A stretch of DNA of 64,000 nt. It comes from a virus. Every line of letters begins with the position of its first letter. The stretch's first letter is position 1. Positions 51,455-59,755 of the stretch are shown here, piece after piece. Position numbers and translations under genes: made by a program. The stretch is taken from positions 1-64,000 of IMG/VR virus record IMGVR_UViG_3300037258_001195, one strand, 5' to 3'. The notes beneath the pieces were generated by a model, which worked only from the letters and a program-made list of their open reading frames with translations, did no database searches and was not told the origin of the DNA.

Positions 51455-52849
51455 TTAAATTTCTCCTCGATTCAGCCGACTATCGGCCAGTTTACGAACG
51501 TATTTGATAACCCGAGCTACGGAATCAGTCCACGTCAAATCTCGCCCCTGCGTGAAGATCCTAAAATCTTCATACCACGGCGTTCCGACGGGTGAATCCC
51601 ACCATCGCCAGCAACGAGTGTACGGTCCGAGCATTACGACTGGCTTACCCATCGCTCCCGCGAGATGCACCACTGCGCTATCGACAGAAATAACCAGGTC
51701 CAATTCCTGAATAAATCGGGCGGTGTCGTAGAAGTCCTCAATGGCGTGCATAGAGTCGAGCATAAGCGCTTCTGCGCCAAGGGCAAGGACCTCTTTAGAT
51801 TCTTCGCCTTTTTGCAGTGAAATGACCTGAACGCCAGGAATTTCCATTAATGGAAGAAACATTGAGAGCGGAATAACTCGACGCCGAAGGCTCAATGTTT
51901 TCCCGTGATCGCCAGAAGACCAGCAAAGACCAATTTTAAATTTACCAGGAATTCGGCGAATAAGGGGCTCTTTTACAGTCAAGTATGGTTCCGACGAAAT
52001 ATCCTTCGGCATAATTTCCGAATGCCGAATCATACTCAGCATGGGTGTGTGAAAGTCAAAGTTCTTCGCATTCGCCTCAGGTGGAAGACTTTCACAATCC
52101 CAGACCTGAATATCCGGAAAGTTCTCCGCGAACAAACGGACCAAAGGTGCTGCGGTAGCTAAAACGATGCTCCGGGTCCGCGTAGAGAGCTTCGCCAAAA
52201 ATCGAACGAACATCAGACTATCGCCATAGCCTTGTTCGTGATGGACTAAGATGCGTTTTTCGTCTAGATTCTCTCCCTGCCATTCAGGGATGCCAAGGTT
52301 CCAGACGGGATTCTTATACAATTCCTCCCACCGAATCTCATAAAGTGGAAGACCCTGGTCGAGGCGCCCTTGCGACATAATCGTTAAAGCGTGATCGTTC
52401 TTGGTTGCGTAGGCGTCGTAACCCAAAGCTCGCGCGCGCACCATCGCGTCTTCGGCGTCAGCGAACCTATTCTGACGATACAGCAACGTCCCGTAAGTAT
52501 GCCAAATTGCCGGATCACTTGGCTTAAGCCGCCTAGCTTCTCGCAATTGCTCCCGGGCGCCATCAATCCGACCAAGCGCAACCAAATTAATCGCCAGGTT
52601 GTTCCGCGCTTGAAAGTCCTTTGGATCAATTGCAACGGCGCGCTGCCCGACGGTAATTCCCATCTCATGCTTCTGGAGCTTGTAGAGGATTCCCGCTAGA
52701 TTCGACAAAACAACCGAATTATTCGGATCAATAAGAAGTGCTCCCATGTAATGGACGCGAGCGATTTCAAATTCGCCAGCCATTTGATGCTGGCTACCTT
52801 TGAGATTCAGCCCGTAAATTCGACGAATCGAATTATCATCCAACGGCAT
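51455..52849 (-). CDS. TPR-repeat glycosyltransferase (GT9/GT41-like)
   Basis: A 464-residue fusion. Residues 1-170 are tetratricopeptide repeats (ALLIDPNNSVVLSNLAGIL, AVAIDPKDFQARNNLAINL, ARRLKPSDPAIWHTYGTLL). Residues 190-460 form a GT-B-type transferase domain like those linked to TPRs in many bacteria: HHEQGYGDSLMFVRFL, LCWSSG, and VISVDSAVVHLAGAMGKPVVMLGP, the donor-binding signature. Located between portal and protease; module A has a TPR protein in the same slot. It may glycosylate virion proteins, with the TPR part binding the target. Confidence 0.8.
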   Translation of the reverse strand: MPLDDNSIRRIYGLNLKGSQHQMAGEFEIARVHYMGALLIDPNNSVVLSNLAGILYKLQKHEMGITVGQRAVAIDPKDFQARNNLAINLVALGRIDGAREQLREARRLKPSDPAIWHTYGTLLYRQNRFADAEDAMVRARALGYDAYATKNDHALTIMSQGRLDQGLPLYEIRWEELYKNPVWNLGIPEWQGENLDEKRILVHHEQGYGDSLMFVRFLAKLSTRTRSIVLATAAPLVRLFAENFPDIQVWDCESLPPEANAKNFDFHTPMLSMIRHSEIMPKDISSEPYLTVKEPLIRRIPGKFKIGLCWSSGDHGKTLSLRRRVIPLSMFLPLMEIPGVQVISLQKGEESKEVLALGAEALMLDSMHAIEDFYDTARFIQELDLVISVDSAVVHLAGAMGKPVVMLGPYTRCWRWWDSPVGTPWYEDFRIFTQGRDLTWTDSVARVIKYVRKLADSRLNRGEI

Positions 52850-52876
52850 AGGAGCAATTCCCTGCGAGGACTCTTC

Positions 52877-53575
52877 TTACGACCCAGTCAACGGCGCGTT
52901 GAATGAGTACATGAAGCCATAAGTATGGGAGGCGTTCGGCGCACTCGACGGCGTAATGGTTGCCAACGTTACCGCCGATGCGGTGCCAACCGTTTCATCC
53001 CCAGCATTCGTCGTCTCTTTAATAAAGACAACATCTTTTGCACCGGGATTCACTGGAACCGAAATTGCGGCAGTCGAATCGATCTGAATGCCCGGCGAGG
53101 TGCCACCGACAAGACCTGCAACGGTCGGCGCGGAGAGATGCACGATACCTTTCGAGGTAAACGTCGTTGCGGTCCCGCTTGCCGGAGCGGCAAGAGAGAA
53201 CACATCAACTTGGGACGTGCCATCATTGGCGAGATATGGAATCGAGATCGTGCCGCCTGTTACGGCAGACGTCCCCGCAGCAACAACAACGGCACCTTGC
53301 CGCGGAACGTCTGGTTGCGCCGCAACCGAAAGCGTGCCATTCGCAAGCGATGTCGAGCCGACGAATTTCCCGGCCGCCGCAGCAACAACTACGGGAGTCA
53401 TGCCGTAGTTGAAGACTTGTGCAACGAGAAGTTCCGCCCCAGCAGCTAAGAGCGCAGAAATATCTCGCGAATCAACATTCGCCGTCCCGTCGGCCCCAGC
53501 AACATACGTCCCGTAATTGCCGACAATTTGACCGCCCAAGCTCCCAATAAACATTTTCACAGTCGACGAAGCCAT
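52877..53575 (-). CDS. virion-type beta protein (putative decoration protein)
   Basis: A 232-residue Ala/Thr/Val-rich protein with repeating beta-strand patterns (VVVAAAAGKFVGSTSLANG, VVVAAGTSAVTGGTISIPYL). It sits downstream of the portal among head genes. A decoration or head-fibre role is likely from composition and place only. Confidence 0.5.
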   Translation of the reverse strand: MASSTVKMFIGSLGGQIVGNYGTYVAGADGTANVDSRDISALLAAGAELLVAQVFNYGMTPVVVAAAAGKFVGSTSLANGTLSVAAQPDVPRQGAVVVAAGTSAVTGGTISIPYLANDGTSQVDVFSLAAPASGTATTFTSKGIVHLSAPTVAGLVGGTSPGIQIDSTAAISVPVNPGAKDVVFIKETTNAGDETVGTASAVTLATITPSSAPNASHTYGFMYSFNAPLTGS

Positions 53576-53589
53576 AACGTTCTCCTAAT

Positions 53590-56073
53590 TCAAGCGTTAA
53601 GTTGTAACCAACGGGGGCCGGAAGAAAGCCTCTTCTTAGTCTTCTTCATTCTCTTCTTCCGTTGCGGGCCTAAGTCCCTAGAAACAAGATTCGTTCCGGT
53701 CGAAATGGTATCCATCTTCTGGACCAACGCACCTCGACGTGCAACGATAGTTCCAAAGCCTTGCCTAGCAATCGCATGTTTGTGGTCGCCAGTCTTGAGC
53801 CATCGCTTAAACTCGTCCATCGACATCGCGACCATCGCGCCGAGACGTTCTGGACCAAGTCCATCTCCGTTCGAAGCGAAATAATCGTCCATCACGGCTT
53901 TGGATTTACGATATCCAAGAAAGACCTTGTGTTCGTCGAATAATCCGGTCTGCGCGTCAAACTGATCCACCACGAAGACAAACGGGCTTTTAGGATGTCG
54001 GCCGATGCAGACATCAATCTGATCTCCATCGGCGCCCAAGGTTCCGCGGAGATATCCGTAATCTCCGGCCATTTTAGATGACCATTTCGTCCCGTCATCT
54101 TCATGCCCATGGCGTTTCTTCCCCTTCGGGGTTTCAATCGAAATGCTTAACCCTTGAAGCCAAACATGGGCTTTTTTGTAATTTCCGGCTTTCTTCTGGT
54201 GCTTTGAGGGTTTCTGGACATCTTTGGTCGCGGCGCGCAGGACGGAGTACGCGAGCTTGTGGATTGTGGTTGGAGTTCCTGAAGGCTCCCCATGAGGCCG
54301 TGGCGAGCCGCGCTGCGCGGTGTTCTCACCTTTTGGCTGCGGGCTTCCATCCCCCTTCGGCTTACTACCCGACAATTTCGGCTTACCGCTCGCGTCGTCG
54401 CCTAGACTTCCACTACCCGGCGCGAACTGTTGCCCCTCAACTGCCATGTGAAGAGGGACAATTCCCGCCCCCGTCGTAACAGTTGCAATATCCCCATCGT
54501 CGGCAAACGGTTCTTCACCAAGCTCGGCGCGAATTTCATTCCGAGTCCGGACTCCTTCGTTGATCTGAATTTGCTGAATCTGAGCTTGTTTTAGCAAATC
54601 AACTTCGGGCCGTGGAAGATAGACAAATTCGACATCGTCATAGCCAAAGGCATTTATGATCGGGTCAATTACGTCGTCTTTCCACCAAGTCATAAGGGGG
54701 TAGAGACCCTCTTCCTCGGCAGTCTGTTGTGCGTTTTGCGCCGTCGAGCGATTGGTCTGTTTGATGAATGGAGTTGGACTAACCGAGAACGCATAACATG
54801 CTAGGCGGATTAGCATTTCATCTCTATTGGACCAGAGACTCTCACCCGAAGCGTTTTTAATGTCGAAAGGTTTCATCCCACCAGGAACGAAACGGACCTT
54901 CGATTTGAGAGTCAGATTCCCCGAGAGAACTGCATCGAAATGGGCTTGAAAGGATGCAATCTGGCGTGGCGTCCATTGATCTGGAACAGTCACGATTAAC
55001 TCGGGCATCGAGCCATTACGCCAAAATTCAGCCTGATAAAGGGTTTTTCGAATCGCCTCGGTCGTTTCGATAAGCATTTGTTCAATAGGCGAATAGCCGA
55101 ACATCGGAAGTTCGGGTCGGGGTCGCATAATCGGATAATGAAGCTCATCTTCCGACAAATTAATCATCGGAAGCCCGTAGATGATCTGTTGAAAGGCTGG
55201 CTGGCGACGGATGTAGGTTAGCCCGTCGGGACCAACTTCAACCGTCGTATCGGGACGCCGGCCCGTGTCGTCGATCAGGGGAAAGATCGTCGCGCCATCA
55301 AGAACTTGGGCATATTGAACTTGGTCCGTTCGATCGCGACTAATGTAGATACTGGGAGCGTCGATGTCGAAGAGATCGAAAAGCAGCTTTCGCGACCATT
55401 GGGAATAGCTCATCTTCCCGTCGGGCTTGCGAAAAACCTTCTTCATGTGCTCGACGCCAATAGAAGTCTGGCGTGGTTTGTCTTTACGTTGAATCGTCCA
55501 GGGAATCCGAAGCAACTGGTCCATGCGGGTTGATTCGACCGTCGCCAGAACGCCCCAAGAACTCCGCATCGCGCGAAGCATTCCATAAAGGGCCATACGC
55601 TTGGGGACGTAATTTAGATTATATCCAACCGGAAAGTCCCATTCCCGGGGAACGTTGTAATAGGGCGGACCAAAGGGCCAAACTGGCTCCATTGGGCTAT
55701 ACCAGACATTCGCCATATCAACGTCGTCAATCCACGGCGGCGGCTGAGATAGACGCTCGTCGGCGTATTTGGATCGACTAGGGTAGTTCTCATTTCCCCC
55801 AGGAACACCGAACTGTTGCGGAAATTGCTTCAGTCCGGTTCCTTGGTTTCCAGACGGGCGATTTCGGGGGCCGGTGGGGGCAAATGACGATGTGTTCTGA
55901 TACGCCCGCCCCACCATTCCAACACCAGGGTTGTAGCCGGGGGAGACGGGAATTCCGCGCGACTTAGCGAAATTGTCTTTATCTTGCGACCATTCCGAGA
56001 AGCTCTGACGCGGACGTGGCGAGAATTGATCTGCCTGAAGGTCGCGGAGCTTCGTTAGGAATTCATCATTCAT
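53590..56073 (-). CDS. portal protein fused to an InPase-like (polyvalent protein) domain
   Basis: An 827-residue protein. Residues about 130-530 form the portal (REWDFPVGYNLNYVPKR, LDGATIFPLIDDTGRRPD, FGYSPIEQMLIETTEAI, TPFIKQTNRSTAQ). After a basic Pro/Gly-rich linker, residues about 635-757 match the InPase-like domain of phage polyvalent proteins: GDYGYLRGTLGADGDQIDV, FVFVVDQFDAQTGLFDEHKV, SMDEFKRWLKT. The ATG at 56073 is preferred over an earlier one. The final 50 residues are basic. The fusion could place the domain inside the head for injection. Confidence 0.85.
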   Translation of the reverse strand: MNDEFLTKLRDLQADQFSPRPRQSFSEWSQDKDNFAKSRGIPVSPGYNPGVGMVGRAYQNTSSFAPTGPRNRPSGNQGTGLKQFPQQFGVPGGNENYPSRSKYADERLSQPPPWIDDVDMANVWYSPMEPVWPFGPPYYNVPREWDFPVGYNLNYVPKRMALYGMLRAMRSSWGVLATVESTRMDQLLRIPWTIQRKDKPRQTSIGVEHMKKVFRKPDGKMSYSQWSRKLLFDLFDIDAPSIYISRDRTDQVQYAQVLDGATIFPLIDDTGRRPDTTVEVGPDGLTYIRRQPAFQQIIYGLPMINLSEDELHYPIMRPRPELPMFGYSPIEQMLIETTEAIRKTLYQAEFWRNGSMPELIVTVPDQWTPRQIASFQAHFDAVLSGNLTLKSKVRFVPGGMKPFDIKNASGESLWSNRDEMLIRLACYAFSVSPTPFIKQTNRSTAQNAQQTAEEEGLYPLMTWWKDDVIDPIINAFGYDDVEFVYLPRPEVDLLKQAQIQQIQINEGVRTRNEIRAELGEEPFADDGDIATVTTGAGIVPLHMAVEGQQFAPGSGSLGDDASGKPKLSGSKPKGDGSPQPKGENTAQRGSPRPHGEPSGTPTTIHKLAYSVLRAATKDVQKPSKHQKKAGNYKKAHVWLQGLSISIETPKGKKRHGHEDDGTKWSSKMAGDYGYLRGTLGADGDQIDVCIGRHPKSPFVFVVDQFDAQTGLFDEHKVFLGYRKSKAVMDDYFASNGDGLGPERLGAMVAMSMDEFKRWLKTGDHKHAIARQGFGTIVARRGALVQKMDTISTGTNLVSRDLGPQRKKRMKKTKKRLSSGPRWLQLNA

Positions 56074-56109
56074 AGCAGGCCTTGCACAACGCCAAGCCAT
56101 TCTGGACAA

Positions 56110-56477
56110 TTAAGGGTCTTAAAGCATCGTTTCTCAAGTACGTAACACAAGTAACACTTTGGATGAATCCAACCTTTTAATTTTGTATTGATTATATATG
56201 GAATTTGGTCTGGGTGTTGCCCCGCAGTTTGGATTTCTGCGGGGCACCCATCACGTAAATGGTCCAAGCGTTGCTCGCTCTCCACACGCGGCCGGCGACG
56301 GTTTTGGTCCGCTGCTCGGTGTGAGGCCCCAGGAATCGACAGATGATGGCCAGTCCCAGTCAAGGGAGCCTCCAAGCCTCGTTCAGTCTTGGAGCGCTAC
56401 CAAACATCCCGTATCTCCTCGTGGTTAGACCTCGGGGTTGCGTCGTGCTTACGCATCGCAGGCACCCGCAAGCGGGC
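56110..56477. other. gene-poor interval before the portal with a strong stem-loop
   Basis: No convincing gene. A 9-bp perfect stem GCCCCGCAG/CTGCGGGGC with a 9-base loop lies at 56219-56245, extended by a 3-bp outer helix, without a T run on either strand. A 15-codon frame with AGGAG-type site and a -10-like TATAAT (minus strand, 56191-56196) are present nearby. The TATAAT would lie about 118 bases before the portal start. Possible leader, promoter or packaging-site DNA. Confidence 0.5.
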
Positions 56478-56708
56478 TCAGTGAAAGACAAGATCGCTTC
56501 CATTCTCGGGCGAAATCATTTGGTCCGGTTCTGTTTCGCCCCGTTTGGCTTGGATTTTTGCGTAACCGACAATCTCAAGATTCCGCAATTTCACGGCGCG
56601 GAGCTTGTTCTCGACCGCGATGATTGCCAGGGGCGAACCTTTTCGTCCGGGTGCGTAGCCTACGACCATACCCTCTTCGCCGGACTTGAGCTTGACCAAG
56701 AGCTTCAT
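56478..56708 (-). CDS. small beta-barrel-like protein after large terminase
   Basis: A 76-residue protein: MKLLVKLKSGEEGMVVGYAPGRK and AIIAVENKLRAVKLRNLEIVGY, reading like a small SH3/KOW-type barrel. It overlaps the terminase stop. Possibly a nucleic acid-binding or packaging accessory protein; unassigned. Confidence 0.55.
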   Translation of the reverse strand: MKLLVKLKSGEEGMVVGYAPGRKGSPLAIIAVENKLRAVKLRNLEIVGYAKIQAKRGETEPDQMISPENGSDLVFH

Positions 56709-58195
56709 GCCGCGTCCCTCGCATGTCCATAACCAGCGCAGCCTGGATGCCAGACAAATTCCCCGTCCGACACGCGATCCCCGGCCGAAACTGGGTCACC
56801 GCAGCGATGACATGTCCGCTCGCGGCGCGGCGTGAGGGCTTCGACGGTGGATTGATAGATTTTCGTCAGTTCGTTCTCGAAATCGACACCGAGATTCTCA
56901 TCTTCGTGATTCCACGGGAGCCGCGGCTTCGGATCGTCAGAGACATTCTCGATTGTCCGCTTGGCTTCGCCGGCGTAGTAGGACATAAGGCTCGCCCCGG
57001 GCGCGACTTCGGTCAGCATTTGGCGCGCGAGAGCCAGGGAACACACGCAATCGTCGTTATGTCCCTCTGGGGCAGAATATCTAACGCCAGTACGGGTGGT
57101 CTCGTATTCGAAAATTTCCAATTCTTGGGAAATCGGCCCCTCGGGATAACCGATGTCGTGGCCTTGAATAGAGACGGAAAGCCCCTCCATCAGACGCTGC
57201 TTCGAGAGTTGGGTGAAATTATAGCCTGTGAAATTTCCATGCTCGACCTGGAGTTCTTCCAGTACTGGGTCGCCAACTCCGGTTGAGTCCACCAGGGCCG
57301 GCGTGTCTTCCCCGACAATCGCGTGGATGCGCCGAATTGATTCGGTCCAGGGAACTCCGCGCCACCGCTCGAAAACAGCCGTTTGACCATCCTCATCGAG
57401 GCCAATGACCACGAGATAGTCTTGTTTTTTCGCGAGGTCGACGCCGAAGGCAACTGCGGGCTTGAGGCTTAGACCGTTTTGGATGCACGCGGAGATATGG
57501 GCAAAGCCGAATGGGTTTCCGCCGTCGTCACTGGCCGCCGCCTCATACAGCTCCAGGAAGACTTGTTCGGGAAGATTTCGCCGAGCGTCTTCGATTTCCT
57601 CGATGTCCAGGACGCCCGCATCGACCGCGTCGCGCCAAGTGATCCGCTCGAAATGTGCGTTGGGGTCTTTGCCTGCCTCGACTCGGCGCGCCCACTCGTA
57701 GAACCAATTCCTTCGGCCCTTGACGTTGCCGATGATAACCGCCCAGCCGCGCGTTGCGGTCAAGGTTGATCGGACGGCATACCATGCTTCCGGGCGGGCG
57801 CGGCTAGCTTCATCGATAACAGCGCCGAAGACGTCTTCGCCATAGAGACTGTCGGGATTGTCCGCCGACTTAAACCAGAGGACTGCGCCGGTAATTAAGG
57901 TGATTGATGGAGTCGGGCTTTCGCGCGCCGTGAAAGATCCCGCCGTTAGGTTTTGCTTGACGCGGGCGAAGGCGATCCGAGCTTGGTCGGAAACCGGCGC
58001 GACCCACCAGAAGTTCTGGCCGAAAGTCCCATTCAGGCCGGCCTCGATGAGCCGCACGATCGCCCCGACAGTTTTGCCTGATTTGGTTGAGGCTTCGCAA
58101 AGAGCCCAACGTTTGGACGGGAATATGGCGCGTTCTTGCTTTGGATATAAATACGGGCGCTCGTAAACGGTTATGGGTGAACCAGTTTCGTCCAA
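56705..58195 (-). CDS. large terminase subunit, module B, with C-terminal zinc knuckle
   Basis: A 496-residue terminase. ATPase: Walker A CEASTKSGKTVGAI, Walker B region VFGAVIDEASRARPEAW, and the nearby IIGNVKGRRNWFYEW. Nuclease: FGVDLAKKQDYLVVIGLD, LVDSTGVGDPVLEEL and GHNDDCVCSLALAR. Residues 462-486 add CHRC-x17-HPGC (C462, C465, H483, C486), a likely zinc site absent from module A. The start is TTG at 58195 with GGGAGA upstream. The ATPase pattern differs from the GTA-type terminase of module A, so the packaging engines are not recent copies. Confidence 0.88.
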   Translation of the reverse strand: MDETGSPITVYERPYLYPKQERAIFPSKRWALCEASTKSGKTVGAIVRLIEAGLNGTFGQNFWWVAPVSDQARIAFARVKQNLTAGSFTARESPTPSITLITGAVLWFKSADNPDSLYGEDVFGAVIDEASRARPEAWYAVRSTLTATRGWAVIIGNVKGRRNWFYEWARRVEAGKDPNAHFERITWRDAVDAGVLDIEEIEDARRNLPEQVFLELYEAAASDDGGNPFGFAHISACIQNGLSLKPAVAFGVDLAKKQDYLVVIGLDEDGQTAVFERWRGVPWTESIRRIHAIVGEDTPALVDSTGVGDPVLEELQVEHGNFTGYNFTQLSKQRLMEGLSVSIQGHDIGYPEGPISQELEIFEYETTRTGVRYSAPEGHNDDCVCSLALARQMLTEVAPGASLMSYYAGEAKRTIENVSDDPKPRLPWNHEDENLGVDFENELTKIYQSTVEALTPRRERTCHRCGDPVSAGDRVSDGEFVWHPGCAGYGHARDAA

Positions 58196-58219
58196 AACTT
58201 TCGCCCGTCTCCCAGGAGC

Positions 58220-58254
58220 AAAAATGGACCGCTCAACCTCGAAAGGGAGCGGTC
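58220..58254 (-). terminator. terminator-like hairpin before large terminase
   Basis: On the minus strand GACCGCTC and GAGCGGTC (8-bp stem, 12-base loop) are followed after two bases by TTTTT. It closes the upstream operon (62.5-58.4 kb) and lies only 25 bases before the TerL start, so it could act as an attenuator of packaging gene expression. Confidence 0.6.
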
Positions 58255-58406
58255 CTAGTTCCTGCCCAAGTCCTCAAAGCTGCCAGCGCAATGCACCAGC
58301 ATGATTTATAATGAGTGACTGGGAGGGGGAAACGCAAGCGGAATTTTCGTTAAACTAAGAATTCTTGAGTTGGTATCCTCTAATGAGCATACAACCATCT
58401 TCCATC

Positions 58407-58883
58407 TTACGTCAGCACTTTGGTTGCGAAGTCTCGACGTATCCTATTCGTCACGACCCACGGAGCGGTAGTGCAGATGCGTTCGATTCCCCGAGTGTAA
58501 TATCTCTTAACTTGATACCCACTGGTTTCCAATTCGTCTGCTATTCGGCGCCAATTGTATAATCGCCGCCCAGTTATAGGATGTAGGAGGGTCCGCTTTC
58601 TTACCGTCTTACGCATCCGCCGAGTATAGACTTCATCGGTAACTAGGATGTAATTCGGAAGGAGGAGAATGTCTTCCATTAGTCCGATTTCGTTCGGCCC
58701 AGGCGCGGCGATACGGAGGCCGATTCTAGCACGAAATTGGACTACTTCGAAAATGTCTTGAGAGAAATCGGGCCACCATCCGGCGCCCTCAGATGGTCCA
58801 ACTCTTCGGCCCGGCATCGCGATGAGGCGTTGTCCGGCCCATTCGAGCCAACTTTCCAATTCGCTTGGCTCGACCGTTGCCAT
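58407..58883 (-). CDS. DUF6362-type phage protein
   Basis: A 158-residue protein matching the pattern of DUF6362: an N-terminal LEWAGQRLIAMPG helix, a middle VVQFRARIGLRIAAPGPNEIG, and a helical C-terminal part with RRLYNWRRIADELETS. The last segment resembles sigma-like or homeodomain-type DNA-binding helices, and such genes usually sit just before the terminase. A role in transcription or packaging is inferred. Confidence 0.6.
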   Translation of the reverse strand: MATVEPSELESWLEWAGQRLIAMPGRRVGPSEGAGWWPDFSQDIFEVVQFRARIGLRIAAPGPNEIGLMEDILLLPNYILVTDEVYTRRMRKTVRKRTLLHPITGRRLYNWRRIADELETSGYQVKRYYTRGIERICTTAPWVVTNRIRRDFATKVLT

Positions 58884-58884
58884 A

Positions 58885-59085
58885 TCAATGCAGCCTCGAC
58901 TCTTCTAATTCATGAACAGGACAACACGAACCAAATGCAAGGTGCCCCGGCCAAGGTTGAGTTTTTGGGCACGTACATCCTTGCATTTGGGCTGACTCAC
59001 TGCCGGGAAACGGATCTGGACGAAATCTCTCATGTCCGGCGGGTAATGTGACTGTTATTATGTCCTGATTATTATCGTTTGCCAT
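58885..59085 (-). CDS. small cysteine/histidine protein
   Basis: A 66-residue protein with a C-terminal QGCTCPKTQPW, then SCCPVHEL, a Cys4/His arrangement that could bind a metal. It begins one base after the upstream methyltransferase stop and ends one base before the DUF6362 start. Unassigned. Confidence 0.6.
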   Translation of the reverse strand: MANDNNQDIITVTLPAGHERFRPDPFPGSESAQMQGCTCPKTQPWPGHLAFGSCCPVHELEESRLH

Positions 59086-59086
59086 C

Positions 59087-59755
59087 TCATCCGTTCCAAT
59101 CGACGATTCCGGTTCCGGTAAAATGGCCGAGAGATGTCAGATCCATTTTCGGGTGCGCGATGTCCCGCCAAAGATAGATCATATTGGGCTCGCGTATGTC
59201 GTCGAAAATCACAATTGGATTATTGTCGAATTCAGCATTATCCAGAAGTCGTATGAATTTATGTTCTGTTTTTCCATCCTTGGGTCCGTCAACGAAAATT
59301 AGATTTGCTGCTTTGAATACGGGAAGCTTGAATAATGTAGGGTCTATCATATCTCCAGTTAATTGGAGAATTCGACCATTGGCGAAATCGGAATCCTCAA
59401 ACCAATTTTCCTTGTATTTAGTATTATCGACCGTGATGATATTGCAATTTGCAGGAGCACCTTCTGCCAGGGCGATGGTTCCCATTCCGGTGTAAGTGCA
59501 AAATTCCCAGATTATTTTCGGCTGGAATAGCTTTGCGGCACAGGTCAATAGGTTGTAATGTTCTCCAGGCCAATGCTTAAACCAAGGGTATAAGCCGTCT
59601 CGATTTCGATTTGCTAACAAAGGGTGCTCAACGGTCGAGATATGTTCACCAAGGTATTCGACGAAATTCAAGATTCTTCCACTTGGACCTGAGCTAGGAT
59701 CATCGTCGAGAGAGATGAGCCGGCTTGGATAGTCCCAACGGGGTTTTGTGCTCAT
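59087..59755 (-). CDS. class I SAM-dependent methyltransferase (Methyltransf_24-like)
   Basis: A 222-residue methyltransferase. The SAM-binding region is around WEFCTYTGMGTIALAEGAP, followed by an acidic strand end ITVDN, and NLIFVDGPKDGK and VIFDDI as later landmarks. Members of this group methylate small molecules and sugars. It overlaps the next methyltransferase gene by 4 bases and belongs to the glycan cassette. Confidence 0.72.
   Translation of the reverse strand: MSTKPRWDYPSRLISLDDDPSSGPSGRILNFVEYLGEHISTVEHPLLANRNRDGLYPWFKHWPGEHYNLLTCAAKLFQPKIIWEFCTYTGMGTIALAEGAPANCNIITVDNTKYKENWFEDSDFANGRILQLTGDMIDPTLFKLPVFKAANLIFVDGPKDGKTEHKFIRLLDNAEFDNNPIVIFDDIREPNMIYLWRDIAHPKMDLTSLGHFTGTGIVDWNG

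Noticed and set aside
56070-56375. 101-codon minus-strand frame before the portal
   Set aside because: Contains a hairpin and has mixed composition; overlaps the portal start, lacks a ribosome site and shows no recognisable sequence.
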